Shown in pieces: positions 52,914 through 62,331 of a DNA stretch of 64,000 bases. The DNA is from Oceanirhabdus sp. W0125-5 (GTDB lineage Bacteria; Bacillota; Clostridia; Clostridiales; Clostridiaceae). The stretch covers positions 554,001-618,000 of the forward strand of contig NZ_CP115913.1 of the NCBI RefSeq assembly GCF_027938815.1, given 5' to 3'. The notes under the pieces were generated by a model. The model ran no database searches. It was not told where the DNA came from and was given only the letters and a program-made list of their open reading frames with translations. Both the position numbers and the translations under genes were made by a program. How positions within the stretch are numbered: position 1 is the stretch's first letter; each line of letters opens with the position of its first letter.

Positions 52914-55900
52914 ATGTTAAATGAAAATATGTTATTGCAAATATTTAATGAAGATACCAGTGGTAAGAATCATGCTAAAGGTCAAAGGGTTCTTAATAAT
53001 GATTTAGTTGCTTCATTGGATATTACTACTGAAGAAAACTTAATATGTATAGATGGTACTGTAATTTCAGAGAATCTTTTCAATGAATATCACACAAAAA
53101 TAGAGATGGATGGGGAGAAGAAAAGTATTTTTTCAACCTATTGCAGCTGTTTAGATTTCGAAAAGAATGAGTTTAAAAAAAGAAATTATTGTTGTAAGCA
53201 CTTAGTGGCTACTTTTTATAAAGCAACTGGCGAGTTAGTTGAACATCCACTGTTAAAAGAAAAGGAAAATATTGTATGGGAGTCTGACCCCAATACAATA
53301 TTATCCATTCTGCTAGGAGATGAAAAACATAAGGATGAGATTAAACTTGAGGTTTATATTAATAAGAATCAATGGAATGATAGGATATCAGCAGAATTTA
53401 AAATTGGACTTAAATCTATGAGTTCAAGCAGTCTTTATATTTTAAAGGATATTGAGCAATTTCTAATCTCATATCATAATAAGTTTCCTATAAAATACAG
53501 TAAGAACTTTACTTTTAATATAAAAAATCAAAGGTTAAGCACAAAGGACAAAAGATTAGTTGATTTTATTGAAACACTTAGGGAAATGGATGGAGCACAA
53601 AGGTCCTTTAGTAGAAGTAAAGATAAGAATATAGATGGAAAATACATTAGTATTCCTAATTATTTAGTTAGAGAATTCTTTGAGATTATTAAGAAACATA
53701 GAGTTTATTTAAGTGAGGGATTTTTTTATAGAGAAATTGAAACTGAGATTTTAAATGAATCACCACCTATAAACTTTGATTTAAAGACTTTAAAGGGGAA
53801 TTATATTCTTAAATCTCCAGAGGGGATGCCTATGGTTTTAGGTTCTAAGAACGATGTCTTCGTATATGGAACAACAATATATCTTCCAGAGCATGAGTTT
53901 TGTTACAAGATTGCACCATACCTTCAGGTATTTAATGAGGGTAAAGTTATAACTATGGGTGGAGAAGAGGAGCAAACTATACTAAGAAAGTTAATTCCAG
54001 ACCTTAATATGCTATCCCCTAATGTTACTTTGTCTAAAACTATAAAGGACAAAATAGTTATTGATGAATGTGGATTTAATTTTTATTTTGATCAGAAAGG
54101 AAAAGAGATTACATTAATATTGAAGGTGAAGTATGGTAATTACGAGTTTAATATCTTTGATGATTGTGAGGAGAAAATAATATATAGGGATTCTAAGAAG
54201 GAAGCCCAGGGGATTAAACTACTAAGTACATTAGGTTTTGAAGAGATAAAGAACAAGTTCTATTTTGTAAAGGGCGATGACTATATATTTAGATTCTTTA
54301 AAAGTGAAGTAGTAAGACTTCAAGAAATAGGAGAGGTTTATTACTCAGAAAACTTCAAAGGGTTAAAGTCTTTGGGTACCAAAGGAATAAAGGGTGATAT
54401 TAAAGCTGGGAAATATAACTACTTTGAAATGGACTTCAAAATAGGTGATATACCTTCACAAGAAACAACAAAGATACTAAGGGCATTTAGAGATAATCTT
54501 AAGTATTACAAGCTTAAAAGTGGTGAGTATCTGGATTTAGAAGAATTAGAGCTTAATAAGTTTTTAAAGCTTTTAGATGTTGTCTCCCCTAAGGATATAA
54601 ATGATAATCATATTGAAGTTGCCAATAACAAGGGTGCTTTTATACTTGATTATTTAGAGGAAAATAACATTAGATATATTAAAGGAAAAAAAGAACTAAA
54701 AGAAATAAAAGATAAGTTGAAAAATATTAAGAAACAGAAATTTGAAGAACCAGAGGATTTAAATGGGAAGCTTAGAAAGTACCAAAAGATAGGGTATAAC
54801 TGGTTCAAAACATTGGATTATTTAGGGTTTGGAGGAATTTTAGGAGATGAGATGGGGCTAGGGAAAACATTTCAAACTATTGCCTTTATATTATCTAATA
54901 AGGGAAGCAAATCATTGATTGTAGCTCCAACATCATTAATATATAACTGGGTAAGTGAATTTCAAAAGTTTGCACCATCAGTAAGAGTAGCTGCTGCAAA
55001 TGGACCTAAAGAAGAAAGAGATGAGATATTAAAGAATATTGAAAACTACGATGTAATAATAACAACTTATAACTTAGCAAAGAGGGATTTAGAAGATTAT
55101 AAGAGAATAGATTTTGATTATTGTATATTAGATGAAGCTCAATATATAAAGAATCCTCACTCTCAGAATGCAAAAGCTATGAAGGAGATAAAGGCAAAAA
55201 ACAGATTTGCCTTATCAGGAACTCCTATAGAAAACTCACTTATGGAGTTATGGTCAATATTTGATTTCGTAATGCCAGGATATCTATATGATGAGAAAAG
55301 ATTTAGTGTAAGATATCATAAAAAACTTAAGGAGAGTCCAGAGGTACTGGAAGAGTTGAATAAACTTATAAAACCATTCATTCTTAGAAGAAGAAAGAAG
55401 GAGGTTTTAAAGGAATTGCCTGAGAAAATCGAAAAAAATCTTATGGTTTCTATGGAGGATGAACAAAAGATAGTATATGGTACCTACGCTAATCATGCAG
55501 TAGAGCTTATTGAAAAGAGAGTAAAGGAGCGTGAATTCAAGAGCAGTAAGATTGAAATTCTTGCTTATATAACAAAACTAAGACAACTATGTTTAGATCC
55601 TTCAGTACTTATGAACGATTATGTTGGTGGAAGCGGAAAAATTGAAGCACTGGTAGAACTTCTTCATAAGAGTATTGAAGAGGGACATAGAATACTTGTA
55701 TTCTCTCAATTCACCTCAGTTCTTAAGAACATATATAAGAGACTTGATGTAGAAGAGATATCTTACAGCTATCTAGATGGTTCAGTACCTTCATCAAAGA
55801 GAATGAAGATGGTAAAGGATTTCAATGAAGGGGAGAATTCAGTCTTTTTAATAAGCTTAAAAGCTGGAGGAACGGGACTTAATTTGACCGCAGCAGATAT

Positions 55901-56156
55901 AGTGGTTCATTTTGATCCTTGGTGGAATCCAGCGGTTGAAGAGCAGGCAACAGATAGAGCACATAGAATGGGACAGAAGAATGTTGTAGAAGTGATAAAA
56001 ATCATAGCTAAGGGGACAATTGAGGAAAAAATAATTGCCCTTCAAGAAGAGAAGAAGAAGCTTATTTCACAATTAATGGGAGATGAGCTATCTAGTGGTG
56101 AGAGTTTTGGAACTTTAAGTGACGAAGAAATTCTTGGGTTATTTGAGATGGAGTAA
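52914..56156 (+). CDS. SNF2-family helicase with SWIM zinc finger
   Basis: A protein of about 1080 residues. An N-terminal SWIM zinc finger (CSCLDFEKNEFKKRNYCCKH, the CxC...CxH pattern) precedes a long SNF2-associated region and a C-terminal helicase core with GDEMGLGKT (Walker A), LDEAQ (box II), ALSGTP (III), SLKAGGTGLNLTAAD (V) and QATDRAHRMGQ (VI). These proteins translocate on double-stranded DNA and displace proteins; roles in transcription recycling and phage defence are known for relatives. An ATG four codons upstream (52902) is also possible; neither has a strong site. It is not next to other defence genes. Confidence 0.92.
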   Translation: MLNENMLLQIFNEDTSGKNHAKGQRVLNNDLVASLDITTEENLICIDGTVISENLFNEYHTKIEMDGEKKSIFSTYCSCLDFEKNEFKKRNYCCKHLVATFYKATGELVEHPLLKEKENIVWESDPNTILSILLGDEKHKDEIKLEVYINKNQWNDRISAEFKIGLKSMSSSSLYILKDIEQFLISYHNKFPIKYSKNFTFNIKNQRLSTKDKRLVDFIETLREMDGAQRSFSRSKDKNIDGKYISIPNYLVREFFEIIKKHRVYLSEGFFYREIETEILNESPPINFDLKTLKGNYILKSPEGMPMVLGSKNDVFVYGTTIYLPEHEFCYKIAPYLQVFNEGKVITMGGEEEQTILRKLIPDLNMLSPNVTLSKTIKDKIVIDECGFNFYFDQKGKEITLILKVKYGNYEFNIFDDCEEKIIYRDSKKEAQGIKLLSTLGFEEIKNKFYFVKGDDYIFRFFKSEVVRLQEIGEVYYSENFKGLKSLGTKGIKGDIKAGKYNYFEMDFKIGDIPSQETTKILRAFRDNLKYYKLKSGEYLDLEELELNKFLKLLDVVSPKDINDNHIEVANNKGAFILDYLEENNIRYIKGKKELKEIKDKLKNIKKQKFEEPEDLNGKLRKYQKIGYNWFKTLDYLGFGGILGDEMGLGKTFQTIAFILSNKGSKSLIVAPTSLIYNWVSEFQKFAPSVRVAAANGPKEERDEILKNIENYDVIITTYNLAKRDLEDYKRIDFDYCILDEAQYIKNPHSQNAKAMKEIKAKNRFALSGTPIENSLMELWSIFDFVMPGYLYDEKRFSVRYHKKLKESPEVLEELNKLIKPFILRRRKKEVLKELPEKIEKNLMVSMEDEQKIVYGTYANHAVELIEKRVKEREFKSSKIEILAYITKLRQLCLDPSVLMNDYVGGSGKIEALVELLHKSIEEGHRILVFSQFTSVLKNIYKRLDVEEISYSYLDGSVPSSKRMKMVKDFNEGENSVFLISLKAGGTGLNLTAADIVVHFDPWWNPAVEEQATDRAHRMGQKNVVEVIKIIAKGTIEEKIIALQEEKKKLISQLMGDELSSGESFGTLSDEEILGLFEME

Positions 56157-56236
56157 ACCTTTTGATATTGGCGTTTGCTAATATGAGAAGTCTATGATAG
56201 TATGAATTGACAATAACTAATGGAGGAAATGAAATT

Positions 56237-56578
56237 ATGTTAAATTTACCAAATTGCCCAAAATGTAATTCAGAATATACTTATGAGGATGGAAATCTTC
56301 TTATTTGTCCAGAATGCGGATATGAGTGGACTTTAGGAGCAGAAACTGAAAATAATGGTGATAAAAAGGTTTATAAAGATGCTAATGGAAATATCTTAAA
56401 TGATGGTGATTCTGTAATAGTAATCAAAGACCTTAAAGTAAAAGGAGCGTCTTCAGCTTTAAAAAAAGGTACAAAAGTGAAAAATATACGTTTAGTTGAT
56501 GAAGATCACGATATTGATTGTAAGATCGAAGGTTTTGGAGCTATGAAATTAAAAACTGAATTTGTTAAGAAGTTATAA
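56237..56578 (+). CDS. PhnA/YjdM-family zinc-ribbon protein, copy 2
   Basis: A 113-residue relative of the protein at 9736-10071, with the zinc ribbon CPKC and CPEC, then [21 protein letters not shown] and the closing [14 protein letters not shown] start at ATG 56237, where the family begins (LNLPNCPKC), with GGAGG upstream; an upstream TTG frame extension is not used. It is very similar to copy 1, which lies in the accessory region, so copy 1 may be a mobile duplicate. Function unknown. Confidence 0.92.
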   Translation: MLNLPNCPKCNSEYTYEDGNLLICPECGYEWTLGAETENNGDKKVYKDANGNILNDGDSVIVIKDLKVKGASSALKKGTKVKNIRLVDEDHDIDCKIEGFGAMKLKTEFVKKL

Positions 56579-56610
56579 ATTAGGTTTTATAAAATAGAAT
56601 AGAAATATTA

Positions 56611-56637
56611 AAAAACTAGGCTTAGTGCCTAGTTTTT
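56611..56637 (+). terminator. Terminator of the PhnA-like copy 2
   Basis: AAAAACTAGGC pairs with GCCTAGTTTTT around TTAGT. Confidence 0.85.
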
Positions 56638-56737
56638 CTGTTTTAACTTAACAATCATGGACAAGTTTTAGTTAGTACATACTGCTATAATCATAAGTAC
56701 TATAACAGGTAAGTACATTTAAAATTGAGGTGATTTT

Positions 56738-57022
56738 GTGTCAGAAAAAAATAGTATAGAGAAAAAACAGTTTGAATCATATAAGCGTAATCACTCTGGA
56801 AATCATTTTCGTGATAATGAAGAAAGTAAAGTAAAGCGTGATAAATTATATGTAAAAAAGGTAGAAAAACAAATAAAAAAAGTAACTAATATGGGGGCAG
56901 ATATGTCAGATGAAGATATAGAACAATACGAAAATATGTTATTTAAAGAAAAGAAGGCACGGGGAAACTTTAAAACACATAGTAAGCGTTTCAAATCCTT
57001 GGCAAGAAATGAGGATTTTTAG
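56738..57022 (+). CDS. Small charged protein, unknown function
   Basis: A 94-residue, highly charged soluble protein starting at GTG with GAGGTGAT upstream. It is rich in Lys and Glu and probably helical or disordered. I recognise no family. A 28-codon frame with a good site follows directly (57039-57125). Confidence 0.6.
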   Translation: MSEKNSIEKKQFESYKRNHSGNHFRDNEESKVKRDKLYVKKVEKQIKKVTNMGADMSDEDIEQYENMLFKEKKARGNFKTHSKRFKSLARNEDF

Positions 57023-57038
57023 TATTGGGGGAATAATC

Positions 57039-57125
57039 ATGGAAATACGGAATCTAGATTTGTATTCATATACCATGACGCCACAAATTGATAAGAGTAT
57101 GATTGGAATAATAGAACCTATATAG
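57039..57125 (+). CDS. Possible 28-residue peptide
   Basis: MEIRNLDLYSYTMTPQ and onward to a TAG at 57123-57125, with GGGGGAAT 8 bases before the ATG. It lies between the charged-protein gene and a terminator. It may be real or chance. Confidence 0.3.
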   Translation: MEIRNLDLYSYTMTPQIDKSMIGIIEPI

Positions 57126-57128
57126 AAT

Positions 57129-57173
57129 AAAGTGCGAAGTGAGGAAACAATTATTTTCCCACTTCGCACTTTT
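57129..57173. terminator. Bidirectional terminator
   Basis: AAAGTGCGAAGTG pairs exactly with CACTTCGCACTTT (57160-57172). It ends plus-strand transcripts and the convergent DUF2752 gene. Confidence 0.9.
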
Positions 57174-57556
57174 CAGTTAAAGAAAATATTTATTATTCTT
57201 GGTAATATACCTTTTTGATTAAAAATCATGGGAGCTTCATTAGGAAATAAAGTAATGAGTCTGTATATATATACTGATAAAAAGAGTATTAATAGAAAAT
57301 ACTTATATTTATATACAATATCCATTTTTTTTATCAAAAATAATATAAGAATTATAATAGGTATGAAAAATAGAGGATGAATATAAAATGCACCTATAAA
57401 ATCTCCTTTCAAAAGTAACTTATATGCTCTGGTAATTCCGCATGAAGGACATGGTATCCCTGAAAATCCTCGAAAAAAACATATAGATGATGTGAAAAAA
57501 GAGTTTATTTTCATACCTAAATATAAAATAATTAAGAATACTACATAGTGTCCCAT
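57173..57556 (-). CDS. DUF2752 membrane protein
   Basis: A 127-residue protein with three or four membrane helices and the DUF2752 signature GIPCPSCGITRAYKLLLKGD (two Cys in CPSCG) followed by an inner HPLFF. The function of DUF2752 is unknown. Its start overlaps the end of the DUF4234 gene by 16 bases, so the two form a minus-strand operon. Confidence 0.85.
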   Translation of the reverse strand: MGHYVVFLIILYLGMKINSFFTSSICFFRGFSGIPCPSCGITRAYKLLLKGDFIGAFYIHPLFFIPIIILILFLIKKMDIVYKYKYFLLILFLSVYIYRLITLFPNEAPMIFNQKGILPRIINIFFN

Positions 57557-57891
57557 GCTTTATTTAAGTTAGACTGAATTATTGCAGATGATACAATAGC
57601 AAATCCAAAAATGGATAAAAGTAAGTAAAGCACAGAATCATCACTACCATTTCCAAGAGCTCTTAATTGAACAGCTTCAACTTTTTTACCCATTTTATAA
57701 TACCAGTATAATGAATAAATACCACAAGTAAGTATGCTAAAAAGTATTACCATTCCACCACTAGTGTCATCTTCATTAAGATAATCATTAATTTCATTTG
57801 TTGTAGCATATACCCAATAAAGGTGATATAAACCACAAGTAAGAATAGTAAAAATAATAACCCCTGCTACACTTCTATTAGTTCCCTTCAT
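57541..57891 (-). CDS. DUF4234 membrane protein
   Basis: A 116-residue protein with three membrane helices and two repeats of the DUF4234 motif (FTILTCGLYHLYWVY and FSILTCGIYSLYWYY). GGAGGTG precedes the ATG. DUF4234 and DUF2752 genes often occur together; function unknown. Upstream (57892-58163) there is no gene. Confidence 0.88.
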   Translation of the reverse strand: MKGTNRSVAGVIIFTILTCGLYHLYWVYATTNEINDYLNEDDTSGGMVILFSILTCGIYSLYWYYKMGKKVEAVQLRALGNGSDDSVLYLLLSIFGFAIVSSAIIQSNLNKAWDTM

Positions 57892-58163
57892 AATTACACC
57901 TCCTCTAAATTTCTAGACAATAGTATCATGAATTTGTAAAAAAGTAAACATAATAGAAAAACTATAAAAAAGAGTATATTATACTCATTAAAAGCCTTAT
58001 TTAATAAGATATGAATTACGAGGAGCGGTAGTAGTCATTAAATATGATTTTGATATCTTTAATGCTGATTTGTTTGTAAGGATTAATTAAGGTTCAGTTT
58101 ATTAAGGTGTAAGTTTGGCTTTATATAATTAATTTGTAGCAAAAACAAGGAGGTAGGAACATA

Positions 58164-59183
58164 ATGATTGCTTGGGAAATAAAAAAGATATTTAAGTCAA
58201 AAACAGGATTAATAGTTTTAGGGTTATTTGTTTTTCTTTGTGGTGTTATGAGTTTAATAAAACCTACATTGGAAACAGAGAATTCATATAGAAATGAAAA
58301 ATATGAGCTTATTGTAGATAGAAGACCTGAGAAAGAAATTGCACAGGAAAAGCTTAATAATAAATTATCTCAGATAGAAGCAATGGCTAATAACCAAAGT
58401 GATGATGAGTTTTCACAGAAAATGATAGAGATATCGAAGGAAAAGTTAAAAGCTATTAAAAGTAGAGAATATGAGGATGTGAGTTTTTTTAAGGTTTTTA
58501 ATCACAGAGTATCTCATCCCTTTATGTCAGTTATTATAGTAATCATTTTAATATTAATATTTTCAAATATATATACAGATGAAAGAGTTTCAGGAGTAGA
58601 TAATATAATTCTTCCATCTAAAAACAAGTTTAAGGCTTTATATGCAAAGTTAATATTAGCTGTTAATCTACCTATTGTCATATATGGAATTTATTTAGGA
58701 ATAGTATTTTTAATAACTTTAATTCAATATGGAACACCAGTATCAGGTGAGTTAGGTGCTTTTAGAATAGTTGATAATGCAATATTTCTTAATGGAGCAT
58801 TTACTATAAATGAGTATTTATCCTTAAAGTTTGGAATCATGATATTAATATTTATTAGCATTGCATTATTTTCAAGTTTCTTCTCATTTAATTCAAAGAA
58901 TTCACTAGGCTCCATAAGTGGATGTTTAATATTCATATTATTGGGTAAGGTTTGTACACTTATTAAGTTTTTACCTAACTCATTATTAATGATGTTAAGC
59001 AAAGGAAATTATGTGGATTTAATATTTTATCCAAATCAGTTTATAGGAATGTATTTTGGAAACGTGGATATCTTTGGAATGAATTTAGATCTTATAAATT
59101 TAGCAAGTCAAATATTAGTGTTTATTATGTTTATTGGAATAGCACTTTGTGTATTTACATTTAAAAAAGTATTAACTAGATAG
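58164..59183 (+). CDS. ABC-2 permease with extracellular loop
   Basis: A 339-residue permease. Helix 1 (about 13-31) is followed by a charged, helical outer segment (residues 35-115, ENSYRNEKYELIVDR and onward), and then about five helices. This layout matches ABC-2 permeases of bacitracin/lantibiotic-type exporters. AAGGAGG precedes the ATG. The next ATPase gene is 120 bases on, with a palindrome between, so operon membership is likely but not tight. Confidence 0.85.
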   Translation: MIAWEIKKIFKSKTGLIVLGLFVFLCGVMSLIKPTLETENSYRNEKYELIVDRRPEKEIAQEKLNNKLSQIEAMANNQSDDEFSQKMIEISKEKLKAIKSREYEDVSFFKVFNHRVSHPFMSVIIVIILILIFSNIYTDERVSGVDNIILPSKNKFKALYAKLILAVNLPIVIYGIYLGIVFLITLIQYGTPVSGELGAFRIVDNAIFLNGAFTINEYLSLKFGIMILIFISIALFSSFFSFNSKNSLGSISGCLIFILLGKVCTLIKFLPNSLLMMLSKGNYVDLIFYPNQFIGMYFGNVDIFGMNLDLINLASQILVFIMFIGIALCVFTFKKVLTR

Positions 59184-59195
59184 TAAACTTTACTG

Positions 59196-59264
59196 AAACT
59201 TAATTTATACAAGTCCAAAATCACGATGAATTAACGAGTTATGGACCTGTATAAATTTATAGTT
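59196..59264. repeat. Imperfect palindrome, copy 2
   Basis: AACTTAATTTATACAAGTCC (59197-59216) pairs with GGACCTGTATAAATTTATAG and on to 59264. It shares GAAACTTAATTTAT and GTATAAATTTA with the palindrome at 399-501. Confidence 0.6.
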
Positions 59265-59303
59265 GAAGTAGTTTATCTATAAATAATTAGGAGGAATAAT
59301 CTT

Positions 59304-60191
59304 ATGAATAAATTAGAAATTAGAAACTTAACAAAATCTTATGGTAAAAAGAATGCAAATGATAATATAACAGTTACTCTTGAAAATGGTGTATACGGAC
59401 TTTTAGGACCTAATGGAGCTGGAAAGACGACACTTATGAAGCAGATAACAACTTTAACAAAACCATCAAAAGGTGAAATAATTTACAATGGGAAAAATAT
59501 AAAAGATTCTGATGAGGAATATAGAGGGGTAATAGGATATCTTCCTCAGGAGTTTGGGGTATATAAAAACTTTTCAGCTAAGAAGTTTCTGCAATACATG
59601 GCGGCATTAAAGGGCTTAAGTAAGAAAGAAGCTAATGAAAAAATTGAGGAACTTTTAAATCTTGTTGGATTGTATGAAGTTAGAAATAAAGCAGTTGGTA
59701 AGTTTTCAGGAGGAATGAAGAGAAGAGTAGGAATAGCTCAAGCATTATTAAATGATCCTAAGATATTAGTGTTAGATGAGCCAACAGCAGGACTTGACCC
59801 ACAAGAAAGAGCAAGATTCAGAAATCTTATTTCACAGATATCTAAGGAAAAGATAATAATATTATCAACTCATATTATTTCTGATATTGAATCTATAGCA
59901 AAGGAAACAATAATGATTAAAAATGGATCGGTTCTTATGAAGGGAACTCATAGAGATATCCTTTTAGGAATGGAGGGTAAGGTATATAGCATAAAAACAC
60001 GTGATGAAGATGAAGTAACTTATATACAAAATAATTATAAAGTTATAAACATTCAACGTGGAACTGAAGATGTGGAGATAAGAGTTATAAGTAATGTAAT
60101 GCCTCCATTCAAGATTGTACAAGCTCTTGAACCAAGATTCGAGGATGTATATATGTTCTACTTTGATTTAGAAAATACTAGGGAGGTATAA
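59304..60191 (+). CDS. ABC-2 transporter ATPase
   Basis: A 295-residue ATPase with GPNGAGKTT, FSGGMKRR and ILVLDEPTAGLD. It closely resembles the gene at 42861 in domain layout, including the diverged C-terminal part ending in a FEDVYMFYF motif. It is flanked by two permeases, which suits a one-ATPase, two-permease exporter. GGAGG precedes the ATG. Confidence 0.92.
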   Translation: MNKLEIRNLTKSYGKKNANDNITVTLENGVYGLLGPNGAGKTTLMKQITTLTKPSKGEIIYNGKNIKDSDEEYRGVIGYLPQEFGVYKNFSAKKFLQYMAALKGLSKKEANEKIEELLNLVGLYEVRNKAVGKFSGGMKRRVGIAQALLNDPKILVLDEPTAGLDPQERARFRNLISQISKEKIIILSTHIISDIESIAKETIMIKNGSVLMKGTHRDILLGMEGKVYSIKTRDEDEVTYIQNNYKVINIQRGTEDVEIRVISNVMPPFKIVQALEPRFEDVYMFYFDLENTREV

Positions 60192-60194
60192 AAC

Positions 60195-60962
60195 ATGGGA
60201 ACACTTATAAGATTAGAACTTAGAAAAATGCTTCTTAAAAAAAGAATGTTTATAGTGTGGGTTGGAGTAATTTTTTTAAGTTTTGTTTCAATAACGGATA
60301 TTTCAATAGATGAAACTTATGCAATGATATTTAGTAAAGGATATGGATTAGTTCCTTTAATGGGACTTATGATGTTTATGATGTTTTCAGGAGGATATAC
60401 CTCAGAATATAGTTCAAATATGGGGAGTTTAATTAAAACAACTAAATATGGTAAAAGAGAATTTGTTATTGGAAAAGCATTAGCAGCTGGAATTGGAGCT
60501 TTAATAATAAATCTTTCAATATTTTTAACTGTATGTTTATCTGGTTTAACTAAATTTAAATTTGCTCAATTAAATCTACCTTTGAAAAACCTTTGGTATT
60601 TTGGAAAAAGTGGATCAGATATTACTGTAATTCAAATGATTTTAATTATGGTAATAACAATTATAATAGGTTCTTTCTTCTTTGCTCAATTAGGATTATT
60701 TTTATCATCAATAAGTAAGTCAGCTGCAATACCTTTCATTTTTGGTGGACTTATTATGGGAATACCATATATAGCAGATGATTTTCTACCACGTGAATTA
60801 GTAAAATATTTAGGGTTAACACCTCTTTGGGGAATGATGAGTTGTCAGATTATAAGATACAAAGTACCAGTAATAATATTAATTATTGGTATAGCAGTTA
60901 TGGGAGTAGGTATTTTATTGTTGCCTAGATTAACGTTAAAAGCTTTTTTAAAGGATAAGTAA
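60195..60962 (+). CDS. ABC-2 permease, second subunit
   Basis: A 255-residue, six-helix permease beginning GTLIRLELRKMLLKKRMF and including GGYTSEYSSNMGSLIKTTKY, the usual cytoplasmic loop of such proteins. It starts 3 bases after the ATPase stop, with GGGAGG inside that gene. It is one half of the transporter with the protein at 58164. Confidence 0.88.
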   Translation: MGTLIRLELRKMLLKKRMFIVWVGVIFLSFVSITDISIDETYAMIFSKGYGLVPLMGLMMFMMFSGGYTSEYSSNMGSLIKTTKYGKREFVIGKALAAGIGALIINLSIFLTVCLSGLTKFKFAQLNLPLKNLWYFGKSGSDITVIQMILIMVITIIIGSFFFAQLGLFLSSISKSAAIPFIFGGLIMGIPYIADDFLPRELVKYLGLTPLWGMMSCQIIRYKVPVIILIIGIAVMGVGILLLPRLTLKAFLKDK

Positions 60963-61001
60963 AAACAATTAAGAAACATTAAGTTCATGGGAGGAATAGA
61001 T

Positions 61002-62174
61002 ATGAAGAAAATATTTTTATCAATGATAATAGCATTAGTGGTTTCTATATCGATGGTTGGATGCGGTAAAACAGATAAAAAGGAAGTATCACAAGAAAGT
61101 CAGACTCAACAATCAGAGAGTAAAGCTCAATATTTAAATGAGCATCATTTTAAGTTTGATGTAATGGGATTGGAATATTATATACCTGAAGCATGGAAAG
61201 AAAAATCAGGCATATCTATAAGTTGTGTAGCACCAGGAAAACCTGGAGTAGCATATATAATCGGACAACTTCCATATGAGTTTATACCAACAGAGTTTAA
61301 TAATAAAATGCTAGGAAAAATGGAAGAGTTAAAAGGATCAACAGATGAAGAAAAGCAGCAAGAATTATTTATGGAGTATGCTAGTAAGGTTAAAAGTTTT
61401 TTTACTATTGTAGTATTAGATAAGAATATGGAAAATGAAGATAGTGAAATAGTAAAAGAAGATCTTAAAAGAAAAGAAACGCTTTTTTCAGAATATAAGA
61501 ATGCTGATAAAGTTGCAGAAAAAAATAATTTAGAATGTTATATATTATATAATGATACACCTGAACAATATAACTTTTTATATAAGGACATGGTTGAAGT
61601 AAGTGAGTATACAGAGGATGAAAATAAAGAGTTTGCAGAAGTTATTAACCACATTGAGGAGTTAAAAGAATCTATTAAATTATCAAAGCCTATGACTTCT
61701 GAAGATAAGATGAAAGAGAAAATGAGTGATAACTCAAGCATAAATTTCGAAACAAAAACTGTTCAGGGAAAAGAAATTAACAGCAGTATATTTAAAGAAC
61801 ACAAAATTACAATGATAAATGTTTGGTCAACTACTTGTGGACCTTGTAAAGAAGAGATGCCTGAACTTCAAGAGCTTTACGAAGAAATTAAAAAGGAAAA
61901 CATAGGGGTAAATATAATAGGATTAGTAACAGATGCTGTAGATGATGAAACTATAGAACTGGCAAAGAAGATATTACAAGTAAAGGGAGTTGAATTTGAT
62001 AATATAATTCCTGATGAAAAAATCAAAAACGAAGTGTTAACATGGATTCAAGGAACTCCTACAACAATATTTGTTGACAGTGAAGGAAATATTATTGATG
62101 AACCTATTATAGGCGCTTTCGGTAAAGAGACATATAAGAATGAAATACTTGAAAAATTAAAGAAGTCAGAATAA
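61002..62174 (+). CDS. Thioredoxin-like lipoprotein (TlpA/ResA type)
   Basis: A 390-residue lipoprotein. A signal peptide ends in a lipobox (VSISMVGC) near residue 22, followed by a long domain of about 210 residues without a known family (HHFKFDVMGLEYYIPEAWKE). The C-terminal 140 residues are a thioredoxin fold with WSTTCGPCKEE (active site CGPC) and the cis-Pro loop GTPTTIF. I start at ATG 61002 with GGGAGGA before it. It probably reduces or makes disulfides outside the membrane, working with the CxxC peptide and polyferredoxin genes that follow. What it has to do with the ABC transporter is unclear. Confidence 0.88.
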   Translation: MKKIFLSMIIALVVSISMVGCGKTDKKEVSQESQTQQSESKAQYLNEHHFKFDVMGLEYYIPEAWKEKSGISISCVAPGKPGVAYIIGQLPYEFIPTEFNNKMLGKMEELKGSTDEEKQQELFMEYASKVKSFFTIVVLDKNMENEDSEIVKEDLKRKETLFSEYKNADKVAEKNNLECYILYNDTPEQYNFLYKDMVEVSEYTEDENKEFAEVINHIEELKESIKLSKPMTSEDKMKEKMSDNSSINFETKTVQGKEINSSIFKEHKITMINVWSTTCGPCKEEMPELQELYEEIKKENIGVNIIGLVTDAVDDETIELAKKILQVKGVEFDNIIPDEKIKNEVLTWIQGTPTTIFVDSEGNIIDEPIIGAFGKETYKNEILEKLKKSE

Positions 62175-62193
62175 AGAAATAGGTGATAGCAAA

Positions 62194-62331
62194 GTGAGAG
62201 AAAGGTTATTGAAATATGGAATTTTATTTATGAGTATATGTTTTATAGTTAGTGGAATATATCGTAATGAAGTAAATACCGTGTTAAAAAAAGCAATAAA
62301 TATATGTTTGGAGTGTATAGGAATTGGATAA
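62194..62331 (+). CDS. CD1871A-like small CxxC membrane peptide
   Basis: A 45-residue peptide: one membrane helix (about 8-22), then YRNEVNTVLKKAINICLECI and GIG, with the CLEC motif near the C-terminus. It matches the CD1871A family of CxxC peptides that occur between thioredoxin and NapH-like genes in Clostridia. It starts at GTG with AGGTGAT upstream. Its last bases overlap the start of the next gene. It is short enough to be missed by ordinary gene calling. It may shuttle electrons or disulfides between the two larger proteins. Confidence 0.8.
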   Translation: MRERLLKYGILFMSICFIVSGIYRNEVNTVLKKAINICLECIGIG

